In this document: in pieces, positions 1 to 11,276 of the stretch
Layout of the letters: each line of letters opens with the position of its first letter
Numbering within the stretch: position 1 is the first letter of the stretch
Assembly (NCBI GenBank): GCA_025667525.1
Contig: CM046882.1
Location: 500,188,292 to 500,252,291 of the forward strand
Source: Glebionis coronaria
Lineage: Eukaryota; Streptophyta; Magnoliopsida; Asterales; Asteraceae
Length of the DNA stretch: 64,000 nucleotides
Direction of reading: 5' to 3'
Position numbers and translations under genes: made by a program
Notes under the pieces: model-generated
The model's input: only the letters and a program-made list of their open reading frames with translations
The model's database searches: none
Told to the model about the DNA's origin: nothing

Positions 1-546
1 TCCATTATGGCACATAATCTGTTAACAAGCCCTTGTTTTTAGTTTGAATTGTTATTTAGACATACGGGGATTTATTTATTACTTCTATTAATACACATTG
101 TGTGAAATCTGGAATTTTCGTTGTTCATGAGGATTTTAGCATTTCCCGGATGTGATAATGGCTGTCATAGGTAGAGAAACAATTGAACAACCAAGATACT
201 TTTCAAACTATATTAAATTTGTTGTTAATGAATTTTTTGATTTTGATGTCTGGTTGTCGTTCAATAGGACTAATTCTACTTGCCTTCGACTGTGCAAAAT
301 ATGTCAATCAAAGAACAAAGTGTAGAAAGGAATAAAGAACCTTTGTGAAACTGAAAGTGTCACATGAGGCAAAAATCACTTGCAATGCGGATGAGTTAGC
401 CTTGTTTGTATTGACATGAAAATTGTCATAATGTTTGCAAATTTTTTGCTATATGGATATTATGTCTATGTTATCTTGTTTACTTTCATCAATCAAAGTT
501 TAATTTAAGTTTTCATATCTTTCTTGTAACAAGCAGGTAGGACAAC
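1..546. other. 5' flank of the zinc-knuckle gene
   Basis: No coding exon is recognised here. A pyrimidine-rich stretch ending in CAG at 534-536, just upstream of the ATG at 547, looks like a splice acceptor. The gene may therefore have a 5' UTR intron whose first exon lies further left. No clear TATA box was found. Confidence 0.3.
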
Positions 547-2559
547 ATGCCACAGAAAAAAATTTCGAAGGCCAAGAAGACTGGGAAGTGTCACGTGTGT
601 GGGGACACAGGACACTATGCTCGCGACTGCGATGAAAGAAAGTCAGGTTCTGAAGAAATGGTGCTTCAGGACACAGCCGGGAAGTGTCACGTGTGTGGGG
701 AGACAGAACATTATGCTCGAGAATGCAAAGACAAAAAAACTGAAACTGTGAAAGTGGTGCTTCAGGACACAACCAGGAAGTGTCACCTCTGTGGGTACAC
801 CGGACACTATGCTCGTGACTGCAAAGAAAGAAAGTCTGACTCTGTGAAAGAGGTGCTTCAGGACACGACCTGGAAGTCTCGTCACACGTGTGGGGAGACA
901 GGACATTATGCTCAGGAATGCAAAGACAAAGAACCTCAAACTGTGAAAGTGGTGCTCAAGGAAACATTAGGCTCGGCGACTCGATCCTACAGGAAGGACG
1001 AAGGCTGGTACTTGTTTTCTAGATGCACAGCGCATGTTTGCAACTCTAAGCACATGTTTGTGGACTACAACCCAATGAAAGATCACGAGGTAATTTTGGA
1101 CAACGATGATCATGTTGATGTAGCTGGGATTGGTACAGTAGTGCTTCGCTTCACTACAGGCAAAGTTTTGACTCTTTCAAATGTTCTTCATATACCCAAA
1201 ATAAGTAAATGCCTTATATCTGTCTCCAAACTCGATGATCTTGGATACAACATGTTTATTGGTGGTGGGGCATGTGTCATTAAGAATAGACATGAGGTCA
1301 TAGGTAAAGGTTACGTAGACGATGGAGTGTATCGGTTGAGCTTATTGGAAGAAGGTACAGTTAAGAGAGTGGTGCACAATGAAACAATAGGCTTGCTGAA
1401 TGCCAATGAACACACAGAGTTGACCAAAGCTAGAGCTCGAGGGTGGTACTTGCTTACTAGGTGCACGGTCCATGCTTGTAACTCGAGGGATATGTTTGCT
1501 GACTACCAACCTGTGACAGGTCATGAGGTAGTTTTGGAAAACAATAGTCATGTTGAAGTAGTCGGGTTTGGAACAGTGAAACTTCACTTGACTAGTGGGA
1601 AGGTTTTGACCCTTGAAAATGTTTTTCATATACCCGAAATCATCAAGTGTTGCATATCTGTTAGAAATCTTACTAAGATGGGTTTCACTGTGGGCTTTTG
1701 GGGTGAGGGCTGTGACATTAAGAAGGGTCATGAGATCGTGGGAAATGGATATGTTGAAGACGAATTGTATCGGTTGAGTGTCGTGGATGAAGATCGAGGT
1801 GCTGACAAGAACCCCATGACCGATCACGAGGTTAATTTAGACAACAATGAGCATGCGGATGTGCCAGGTATTAGTACAAAGGCCCCTCACTTCACCACAG
1901 GCGAAGCATTCACTCTACCAGAAGTTCATTGTGTACCCACAGTCAGTTGCAACATCTTATCAGCTAGCAAACTTGATGAAATGGGTATCAGCATGTATTT
2001 TGGGGGCGGGGAATGTTTCGTCAAGCAAGGTCACGTGGTCATGGGAAAAGGGTACAAAAAGGACGGATTATATCAGATGAGCTTCATGGGAGGACTCCGA
2101 TTTGCCAAAGTAGTGCATCATGAAACAATAGGGTTGTTGATTTGCAATGAACACCCAGAGTTGACCAAAGCGAGGGCTCGAGGCTGGTACTTGCTTACTA
2201 GGTGCACAGTTCATGTTTGTAACTCGAGGGACATGTTTATGGATTACCAACCAGTGACTGGTCAAGAGGTGGTATTGGAAAATAATGGTCATGTTGATGT
2301 GGTCGGGTTTGGAACAGTGAAGCTTCGGTTGACTACTGGAAAAGTTTTGACTCTTAAAAGGGTTTTTCATATACCCGAAATCATCAAGTGTTGCATATCC
2401 GTTAACAAGCTTATGGAGATGGGATTTAGCTTGGAGTTTGATGCCGAGGGATGCTATGTTAAGAAGGATCAGCAGATTGTGGGGAATGGGTACACTGAAG
2501 ATGGATTGTTTCGGTTGGGTGTCATTGATGAACGTTCAGGTGAGAATCAAGGGGCGTGA
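547..2559 (+). CDS. Tandem CCHC zinc-knuckle / Copia protease-like beta-barrel repeat protein
   Basis: Uninterrupted 670-aa frame from an ATG just after a plausible splice acceptor. Residues 15-28, 47-60 and 79-92 are perfect CX2CX4HX4C zinc knuckles spaced exactly 32 residues apart. A fourth at about 111-125 lacks the first Cys and carries a one-residue insertion. From residue 153 there are four copies of a domain resembling the beta-barrel (protease-like) region that follows the knuckle in Copia/TNT1 Gag-Pol: 153-272, 299-417, 422-520 (N-terminus missing) and 546-664. The family's catalytic Asp-Ser/Thr-Gly is replaced by FSR (157-159) or LTR (303-305, 550-552), so proteolysis is not expected. 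There is no integrase, RT or RNase H. A role in binding RNA or DNA is inferred. It could be a domesticated Copia gag-protease fragment or a non-autonomous element ORF. The long open frame over internally repeated sequence argues for recent or selected coding function. Confidence 0.75.
   Translation: MPQKKISKAKKTGKCHVCGDTGHYARDCDERKSGSEEMVLQDTAGKCHVCGETEHYARECKDKKTETVKVVLQDTTRKCHLCGYTGHYARDCKERKSDSVKEVLQDTTWKSRHTCGETGHYAQECKDKEPQTVKVVLKETLGSATRSYRKDEGWYLFSRCTAHVCNSKHMFVDYNPMKDHEVILDNDDHVDVAGIGTVVLRFTTGKVLTLSNVLHIPKISKCLISVSKLDDLGYNMFIGGGACVIKNRHEVIGKGYVDDGVYRLSLLEEGTVKRVVHNETIGLLNANEHTELTKARARGWYLLTRCTVHACNSRDMFADYQPVTGHEVVLENNSHVEVVGFGTVKLHLTSGKVLTLENVFHIPEIIKCCISVRNLTKMGFTVGFWGEGCDIKKGHEIVGNGYVEDELYRLSVVDEDRGADKNPMTDHEVNLDNNEHADVPGISTKAPHFTTGEAFTLPEVHCVPTVSCNILSASKLDEMGISMYFGGGECFVKQGHVVMGKGYKKDGLYQMSFMGGLRFAKVVHHETIGLLICNEHPELTKARARGWYLLTRCTVHVCNSRDMFMDYQPVTGQEVVLENNGHVDVVGFGTVKLRLTTGKVLTLKRVFHIPEIIKCCISVNKLMEMGFSLEFDAEGCYVKKDQQIVGNGYTEDGLFRLGVIDERSGENQGA
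583..969 (+). repeat. 96-bp tandem repeat encoding zinc knuckles (x4)
   Basis: Units begin near 583, 679, 775 and 871. Each encodes a knuckle plus a charged linker ending in V-L-Q-D-T or a variant. The fourth unit is 3 bp longer through an inserted codon and has lost its first Cys codon. The equal 32-codon period indicates unequal crossing-over or slippage of one knuckle-linker module. Confidence 0.85.
1003..2540 (+). repeat. A-B-A'-B' tandem array of protease-like domains
   Basis: Domain A1 is at 1003-1365, B1 at 1441-1800, A2 at 1810-2097 and B2 at 2182-2540. A2 is closest to A1: both have GGG before the C-terminal strand and an NPM-x-DHEV start. B2 is closest to B1: both share the WYLLTRCTVH start and the IPEIIKCCISV segment. 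The linker with H-x-ETIGLL and E-H-x-ELTKARA occurs before both B1 and B2. The simplest reading is that an A-linker-B pair was duplicated and A2 then lost about 30 N-terminal residues. Confidence 0.75.
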
Positions 2560-4599
2560 GCGTGGTTGTTTTAAATTGTCACTTCAGCTAATGGTTGGTA
2601 GTTTAGTTTTTGTCCACAAACTTTCCTACGTGCATACTTTAGACTTTATGTATGCCTATTGAATCTTAAGTTGTGGTTATGTCGTAATGTCCTACTCAAA
2701 ATGATACCTTCGCTGAAGATATATGTTCGCTGTGGTTCTATGCTTGATAATCCATTAGCTTTTTATTCTTGTTAAATTCACACCACGTTGCTGTAGCTTT
2801 TGGTACTGACCTTTAAAGATACACTGCATTTGAAGATGAGTTTTAGATCAGCAGATAGTTTCAACTAAACTAACTTATGACACGGCTTTAGCGATATGTA
2901 AGCACCTTGAAACGGACTAGAAACCTCCAAGTCTTGCACATATACTCGTATTCATTACATTTATTCCTTCTAGTTCATATACAATTAAGAACAGGTTTCT
3001 GAAAATCATTGTTTTTTAAACCAGTTTTTAATTAACGGTCGAGCCACTAAGCTACGTTTTAACTGAGTTTTTCAGTCAAAACCGGCACCAACCAAGTTAC
3101 AAAACACTGCTTAAAAGGAGCAGTTGCTCTAAAATTAAATTAAGTCGTGTGAGCCACTTTTTTTTACCGTTTGATTAAACGTATCCTATCGCACCCTGGA
3201 GTGTCCGATGTGGAAAATTGAAATCTGAATGGATTGGATTGAGTTTGAAGACGGTATGACGGGTTCGGATACGAATTCAGGTAGTAATGTTTTTTTTCAT
3301 GGAGTACCGAAAGTTACGGGCTCTAATAATACCGATCATGTTTCATATGTATATGTATCCGAACATGTTTACTTTAATTCGTATTCACTTTTATTGTTAT
3401 TTTATACTATAAGTTTTAAATTTGTAGGAAATGATGTACGAAGATTGTTAGAATAAACTGGATGATCATATTAATAACGATTTTGTTTTATACATTAAAC
3501 CGCATAATATAGTATTAAAAAAGTTTGCTATTTTTTTAAAACTTTGAATTGTGTTTTGGTAGTTTTATCAGTGATTTTTATTAACTCAAAATTTAATTTA
3601 CAGATACCCACTATTTGCAAGGAAAATCTTAAACTTGATAAATAATACTAATCAGACACCATCGGGTTTTGAAACGAATACGAGTATAAATATTATAAGC
3701 GGATACGAGTTCACTAAAACTCGAACCTTAACTTGTACAGTAGTAATATTTTTTACATCCTGCATTCTCATTTATTATTGTACAGCATCACTCTTTCCGT
3801 TCCAAAATTATTGTCTACCGACAAAAAACACACAGTTTTAAAAAAATACCAACTTTACAGCTTTCTCTCTTACTTTTTGCAGAAAGATAGTTTTAACCAT
3901 AACAAATTAATTTAAAAGATTTTTAAAGTTCGTAATTATAATTTTAATTAACGGTATTATAGTAATATCGATCTAAACTTCCTACTTATTTTTAGAAGTG
4001 TACAATTAATTTAAGACATCTAAAAATAAAAAGTGAATTATAATTTTGGAAGAGAGGTAATAATATTTATTTAATTATTAATAAATTTTAATTTTAGTGT
4101 ATAAATAAAGTGATGACGGTTACTTTAACTTGATCATTGCAATTTGTGATTTTTAATATTTGGTGACATTACGTGTGATTATGATGATGGCTACATTGCT
4201 GGGTAGGTAAATCAAAGTACCTTGGAAATAAAATCTTTCAAAGTTTATCATAATTTTGGCAACTTAGCCCTTTTGCTAGCTTCTGAAACCTATTGGGATT
4301 TTGACCATTTTAATGACTAGGACTACTACACATATTCATATTTATTTTTATGATCTTATTGCATAATACTGCTATTAACATATTTATGTATTCATTCTTT
4401 ATTTATTTTGTCAACTTATTCTAAAATTGCATTGGAGTTACGTTTTTATATTTTTCATTGGTTTGTAATAATTTCAATAAATTAAATTTTTAAAAAGTAG
4501 TAACTTTAGAACTTAAATTGGTTAACAGAAATTTCTAATATTTTGAAATTTTAATTTTGAGTTGACTCAATTAACATGAATAAATACTTTTATACAAAT
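2560..4599. other. AT-rich intergenic DNA
   Basis: Probable 3' UTR of the zinc-knuckle gene, followed by AT-rich sequence. Short open frames (3229-3456, 3635-3915) have no recognisable protein features. I see no gene. Confidence 0.4.
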
Positions 4600-5115
4600 T
4601 TTGTTTTTCATTTTTTATATAAATTTTGTAAAAGTTTTATTTAAGTTTAGTTTTCCTATTTAAACGAATAAAAACAAAATTTTCACTGTTTATATGAATT
4701 TTGTAAAATATTTATTTAAGTTTTAGTTTTTCTATTTAAACAAATAAAAATCAGATAACTATTTTTTATAAAGTTTTTAAAGTGTTTTTAAATTTCTTTT
4801 TAATTAAGTAAAATTAAAATTTTCTTTTTTTAAATAAATTTATAAAAAATTATATAAAATTTATATAAATTTCTTTTTTCTATTTAAACGAGTAAACCCA
4901 ATAAATATTTTTTTATATATTTTCTTGAAATTTATAAATTTTTCATTTGAACGAGTAAAATCGAATTTTTCACTTTTTTTATATAATTTCATAAAAGACT
5001 TTATATAAATTTTGTATATTTTTTATATAATTTTATTTTTTCTATTTAAACGAGTAAAAAACCGAATAAACTATATTTATATAATTTTTTGAATTTTTTG
5101 TTTAAACGTTAAAAA
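4600..5115. repeat. Degenerate AT-rich repeat with TATTTAAACGARTAAA core
   Basis: A core like CTATTTAAACGAGTAAA recurs near 4654, 4731, 4879, 4945 (variant), 5042 and 5101 (variant). Each is embedded in T-rich sequence with TTTATATAAATTTTGTA. Spacing is irregular, about 66-150 bp and often near 75 bp. This looks like an old minisatellite or the decayed terminus of a transposon. Confidence 0.5.
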
Positions 5116-5180
5116 ACCCGGATGATAAGCACTAGAAAAAAGTTAATAAAAAATAATTTTAAATAAATCAATTTTTTTTA

Positions 5181-5336
5181 GAGGCATGATCCATCCACAC
5201 CCTTTTACATAAAAACTTCCACATATACATGTGTCATGTGAGTTGCACCAATCACATTAAATTAAACTGCTAATAATTAATTGACACATAAAGGTGCGGA
5301 TTTCTTTTGTGAGAATTGTAAATGGATCTAGCATTT
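5181..5336. mobile_element. Possible short MITE
   Basis: The left end GCATGATCCATCCACA and the inverted right end GCTAGATCCATTTACA agree at most positions and bracket about 150 bp of AT-rich, non-coding DNA. No target-site duplication was confirmed. Confidence 0.3.
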
Positions 5337-5481
5337 TTCTTTTTTTTTTTTTAATTTTCTTCACCGTTTTTTAGTCTTTTTAATTTCCTCTTTTTAGTAA
5401 TTTGAAAAATTCTTAATTTTTTCATTTGTTACACTAAACATAATGTTTGAAAAAAAAAATATAAATATCTTAAATATCTAC

Positions 5482-5960
5482 CAAACACCCCATATAAAAT
5501 TATAAATAATCCGATATAAATTGGTCGGTCTACACTAACTTGACCAAGCTTATCATTATATGACATTATAATTGTCTGACCAACCGAACCACCTCGACCA
5601 TATTTTATTTATTTAGTCCGGTAAAGAGATTTAATAAAGGGGGTGTTTGGTTTATGGAATTCATTGAAATTAAGTGTAATTGTAAATTGAATAGTAATTA
5701 TATTGGGTGTTTGGTTTATTAATGGATGGAATTGTAATAATTCAAATTACATTGGACCCACTTTTTGATGGTAATCTCAATTACATTAGATTGATGAAGG
5801 AAAGTTTAGGATTACAATGGAATTCATAATATTTATAAAATTAACCTAACATAAAAAAAGTTAATGCATGTTTACAAAACTAGCCTATCATATTTATATT
5901 TGACATGTCAAATAATTTCAATTAATATTTCTGGATGTGCGTAACCAAATTTTCAAATCA
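5482..5960. mobile_element. MITE-like termini (GGGTGTTTGGTT family)
   Basis: ACCAAACACCCC near 5482 is an outward-facing right end. GGGTGTTTGGTTTA near 5641 and again near 5704 are left ends, followed by a GGAATT..AATTGTAA body seen in many non-autonomous hAT or PIF-like elements of plants. I could not pair the ends cleanly. Likely overlapping or nested MITE remnants. Confidence 0.35.
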
Positions 5961-5992
5961 CGTTTGCATATTGATTATGATATATGAGTATA

Positions 5993-6021
5993 CTAGGTAT
6001 AATACCCGTGCACGCACGGGT
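5993..6021 (-). mobile_element. Helitron 3' terminus (hairpin + CTAG)
   Basis: On the minus strand an 8-bp GC-rich stem (ACCCGTGC, 2-nt loop, GCACGGGT; 6004-6021) is followed by seven bases and CTAG (5993-5996), then T. This is the Helitron 3' signature: a hairpin about 10 bp before CTRR, inserted between A and T. The polarity fits the minus-strand RepHel gene at 24.4-29.0 kb, whose element would end to the left. Whether this terminus belongs to that element or to a separate nested copy is not shown. Confidence 0.6.
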
Positions 6022-9000
6022 TTTGTTGTTTATTTTTTTATATTGAATTTTAGAAATTAATGTTCCTTTGAAGTATAGGATTTTTTGTATGCGGTTTTGT
6101 ACTATTGTTCATAATATGCATTTCAATTCACGATACATGGTTTGTTGATAAAACAAATAGTTTAATTTTCTCTTTATATATTATTGTATTAAATTTTGCA
6201 GTATCTGATCCCAAGAAGAGATCCCGGATACATATATTATAACGTGGGGTGATTTGTTTTTTAAATTTATTTTGAATAATTTATTTATCATTTGTACATA
6301 TGTAGAAGTATTATATTAATTATTGGTTTGAATAATGTATTGATCAAAGATGTCATCATGGCCTCATGTATTTATATTAGATAATGTCGGACATACATGT
6401 GTGCCTTTTTTGTAGGATGTTTTGTATGCGATTTTGTACGATTGTTCATAGTATGCATAGGTTTAACAATCCCTATTGTAGGAGGTGTATTTAGAATTAA
6501 CAATATAGTACTAACAACTATCAAAAAGTGTTTTAAAAAATTAACTAATTAGTGATTGTTTTGACGTTATGTAGACCTATATATGGCAAAAGAAACTTAT
6601 TAGGTTGTGCAACTTCGCAATGTGTGCAAATATTTGAGTCACAAAGACATAGTTCTAAACTTTACTTGATGAATGGTTTGTTTTAATTTGACTAAAGTAG
6701 AAGGGTTGAAAATGCCAATTGTGTAAAGATAAAAGTTTTTTTTTGTGTTTGTGGTTAGTTTTTGTCAAATACCTTATCCATTTGTTTCTTTCACACATTT
6801 TTCTGTTTCACGACCTTTCTCCATCCATCCGTTACATTTTATTAATTATATCCATAAATAATTTTCCTTAATCCATATGGTTTGAAGTAACGATTTTCCA
6901 TTTTCTGCGGATTGATCAGATTTTGTTGGTTACTTCTGGGGTTAGTATTGTTTCTCTATTTTATTAGTTTTTTGTTTTGGGGTTTTATAAATTATGATGC
7001 ATTTGATCTTTTGTTATTGTTTTATTGATTGATTTAATGAATGATTAGTTATTTGTTTGTTTTTTTGTATATAGGGCGTAATTTAGTGTAGTTAATTATT
7101 TTAATTTTGCGATTTGTGTATCTAAATTGTTGGGTGTTTGTGTTTTTATTATGTTGAAATACTTGATTAGTGAGTTTTTTGTTTTTTGTTTTTTTTTTAA
7201 AATACGTGATTAGTTTTGATTATTAGTTCCTGATTGTTTTTGTGTGTCGTTATTCCTCTTTCTTGGTAGTTTTTGTAGTGATATAAAAATTAATTCTCCT
7301 ACTAATAACCATAGTTAGACAAACACTTGTTGAATTTCGTATATAGAATGCATAAAGTTCTTAAATTTTAACGGTTTTTGTAAAACTTAAAATAAAGCAC
7401 ATCATAATAACCGACAAATCAGCTTCATCCTCGATGATCTTCATTTGTTGAGTTTAATCGTCGTCGTCAAAAATCTGTTAAAAGTGATTACATTGTATTC
7501 TTTTCTCGTTCTTTTGATCCAACTGAAATCGACTAAATTGTTTCAGTTTTAATCTGAATCTTCTTTATTTCTTTTTGTTCATGTGAGTCATCATCGCCTA
7601 GCGTATAATCGTGTCCAAAATGCACACCTAAAGACCCCTTTAGTCAGGGACAACAATAAGGTTTTGGCCCTTAGGCTGACAGTAGCATCGAGTTTATAAA
7701 GTATTTGAAATCTAAAATGGGTCATCGGATATAAAAACAAAATAAGAAAAACATAAGTTATACTGATTTAGGTTGTGCCATCTCAAGCCTGTGCAATGCA
7801 CCTAGTGGTTCTAAAGTCATCTTCAAATGCTCAGGACTCATGAGCTCTAAAATGAAATCCCACAAAAAGGTTGTAATCTATAATTTGAATCCTTGGGAAG
7901 TCCTTCAGTAACATCGTCAAGCCCTTCTGACAGTAGTAGATATGCCACTGTTCTCAAATGTTTCCAGGCTTGGTTTTGCTTAAGCACATGATTCTCCTAC
8001 TCTTAGAACAAAGGAAACTAACATGTCTGCACAACTTGCACTTGAAGTCTAAATAGGAGGTATGGTTAAATGTATATGAAGTTTCGAAACTTGAATAAAA
8101 TCTGTGCAAAACTTCACGTCTGCACAACCTGCTCTTTACCTTTTTTGACCAAGTTAATCTTTGAATCAACTTATGTGATTAATTTTCTATGAAAGTACAC
8201 TTTAAGCTTTCTAAAAAAATGTAACGAATACTTCCTATGGAGTCACGCTTTATCCGGTACGAAATTTAAAGATCTGTTTGCTGCACATTCCAAGATTAGA
8301 CCTTGCTGCAGTAAAACAATTTTTATACCAGTTTAACTACTGAATCGGACAAAGCAATGAACATAAAAAATAAAGTAGACAGAGGGCTATAGTTTTTGTT
8401 CCGACCTCAAGTCAATCCGCTAAATGGTTAGTTCTCTACGACCCTTCAAATTTGACTAATTTTCTGAAAAGGTTGCTGTCCCAAAAGTGTATTCGCCAAA
8501 AACGACCCAAGGCTCTACCTAAGGTATTCTAATCTTTATAAAACTCACGTATCAGCTTTGTATACATGTTAAGACCATTTTACAGCAAGTCTATACAAAA
8601 TATCACTAATTTAAACACCATTTAAGGTTGAGCCAAACACCCCTTAAAATTGCAACTAAACATCAACAACATCGAGAACATCTTTAACATGATTTAGCCA
8701 TGATTTCTAACTCTAAACGTTAATCCCTCATGATCATGACCATATGTAATTCGAAATCATGGATTAGCTCCCTTGATGCAGGCAACACATTTGGTGGAGA
8801 AATCCTTTCAACTTCCACTCTTTTTTGCATTAGTAGAATTATTTGCGTTGACATTTGGAGTATCAGGTGCATTACCCGCATGCTTTGTGATAAAAAGACA
8901 CTTGTTAAGACTTTATACGGCAAACATGTTATATAGTCTACGTTCAACATTGGTACATAATATATGCGGATTACACGACATTTGACTCCAGGCCCATCCA

Positions 9001-11276
9001 TCATCATAGAGTGTAATGCATATAAGTTAAATTAGTACTCACCTCCTTAATAACACATACATGCATTCTACTGTTCTAATTCACACAAACCCCTCTTTCA
9101 GCAATAAGTAGTTCTTCCACTTTTGATTTTTTTATCAAGGAGTCCAAACTGATGGTACATTCCAAATTACCTGCCCATTTATCATACCCTACTTGCACAT
9201 AGAAAAGAAAATGTACAATCATCTCCATTGGTCTTGAATAAGTAAATGATGTAAACATCATTTGTAATTTATCATAATATTATAGCCAAATTGTTAATAG
9301 CATATTAATACATATAATGCCTATATACCACCATGATTAAAAACTATAAAGTGAATATAAAACATACGACAACGGATTTATTTCAGTATGTCACCTTATG
9401 ATTTTTTTCTCATAGAATAATACAGTAAGGAGCTTTCAAGTCAATATAAAACATACGACAATGGGTTACAATTTTTAGGAAGCAATGAATTACGAACGGT
9501 TATTAGCAACTTAGTTTGTTCTTGCACACAATGGCTTACCTCATGACATGCACATAAGTGGCTAAGGCATGTCTATTAGTGTTGCAATATACATGATATA
9601 ATAAAAATTGGGTCATTGGATTCAAATAATGAGCGCTTTGTGTCTTAATTATGAGATAATACTAATACTGCCATTTGGCGAAACCCTCACTACTATTTAA
9701 ACGTCTCTCCATAATTGATTCTATAAGCATGTTTATGCTTAGGTAGGATATATGATATATGTGCGTCATTAACTTCTAAAAATGAGGTAAGTGGATTCAA
9801 ATGCTGAAACACAGTACAATTGTATGTTTGTTTGCTTTTTTGAGACATGAATGATTTATTAAACCATATATCGACACTAATCATGAATAGCTTACAACAT
9901 AAAATGACAATTTGCTACTAAAAATATTTTGTATATGAAAAAGACACCCTAAATACATGTTATTGTAATTGATAGTCGGAACTCGTAGCAACTAACAATA
10001 CACGTCCAAAAACAGTGTAAGGGGGTGTTTAGGATTGCTTATTAAAGATGCAAACTCCTGCATCCCTGTAAAAAGATGTAAACCAATAACTATCAAATGG
10101 ATATAAATGAGTTTTGCATAGCAGTTACGTACGTAATAGTTCATGTGACAAACCTCACATTCTTGTCAATGAAAGTATATATGTTTCCAGTGTCAAAATA
10201 TATTCACTTCTTGACACATAGTAACTTTGATATCAAGTGGTTTCTCACTATCTGGTTGTTGGTTCCTACACGATTAGGATGCCTAGTTAAAGTGTCACTT
10301 ATTAAGCATATATGAAAACGTGATTATGAAACCAATAGGTGTGGATGAGGAAACCTGAAAAGAGCATGAAAGAAATGTTGATCATCAATTGCTTATGTGG
10401 TCATTTGAAGTATTTGTACATACACTAAAAAACAACACAGCCACACCAAGCAACCATAATATTGGTAGCTTGAAGTGAGGATAAGTGGACTCTTTGAGGG
10501 TAGTACTGTACTGTTGCATAAATCTACAAATTGGATGCCATATTATGATTAGGAGTCAATGACCCCATGGTTGTGCATATTAGAAACCAGATATTTATAA
10601 GAGTTTGTACTAATTTTTGGTAATAGACTATGTTAGTTATGTCTTTTATTCAGCCCATTACACAATTAGTTCTCATTACTTCCTGCATTTCTATGTTCAC
10701 ATGGGTGGGTGGTTAGGTTGAAGAGAAAGTGCATCTATATACTTTATAGTTCGTAAGCAATGTGTTCAAAGTGTTTGCAATTGTGATTCTGTAAAAAGAG
10801 TAAAATTATACGATAGATCAGAATCCTATTTTATGTTATATAGTATCGACATAGTAAACGTGTGAAGGCTAATTTGGTGGGATATGGATAGGTTGTCATG
10901 GGGGTTAAAAGTTGGTGCATAATATGTCCAAAAATATACGTAATGTAGGTGTTGTTATAAGCACTTATAGAAATATTAAATGTTTACTTACCCATATGTA
11001 GGACTTACATGTTTGTGATCTGCACACACTAATTTGTTTCCTTGAGTTTTTGGAATGGCCCAAGTGTATACTTCAGTTGTTATGTAGAAAGTTTTGGTAA
11101 ATCCTATAGTTTAATGTGTAAAAAATGATGTTTGGTTGATGTTATCAGATTCTGAAACGTGCAAGTAACAGATTTTCCAAAATTCTTATAAAATAAAACG
11201 TATTTGTTATGTTAAATTCTTTTTAACATGTTATTAATTTTTTGTTTTTTTTATGTAGGGTTTTAAATAATTTTAG
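6022..11276. other. Non-coding part of Helitron-like territory
   Basis: AT-rich DNA without a gene I can support. Frames at 8720-9007 and 10097-10315 have no recognisable domains. CCAAACACCCC near 8632 and GGGGGTGTTTAGGATT near 10020 are further MITE-like ends. The B3 gene to the right needs an upstream exon that I could not identify here. Confidence 0.35.

Noticed and set aside
643..939. Minus-strand 98-aa and 90-aa frames opposite the zinc knuckles
   Set aside because: Shadows of the 96-bp coding repeat on the plus strand.
7790..7825. GTGCAATGCAC directly followed by CTAGT, resembling a Helitron 3' end
   Set aside because: Stem only 5 bp and no spacer between hairpin and CTAG; judged coincidental.
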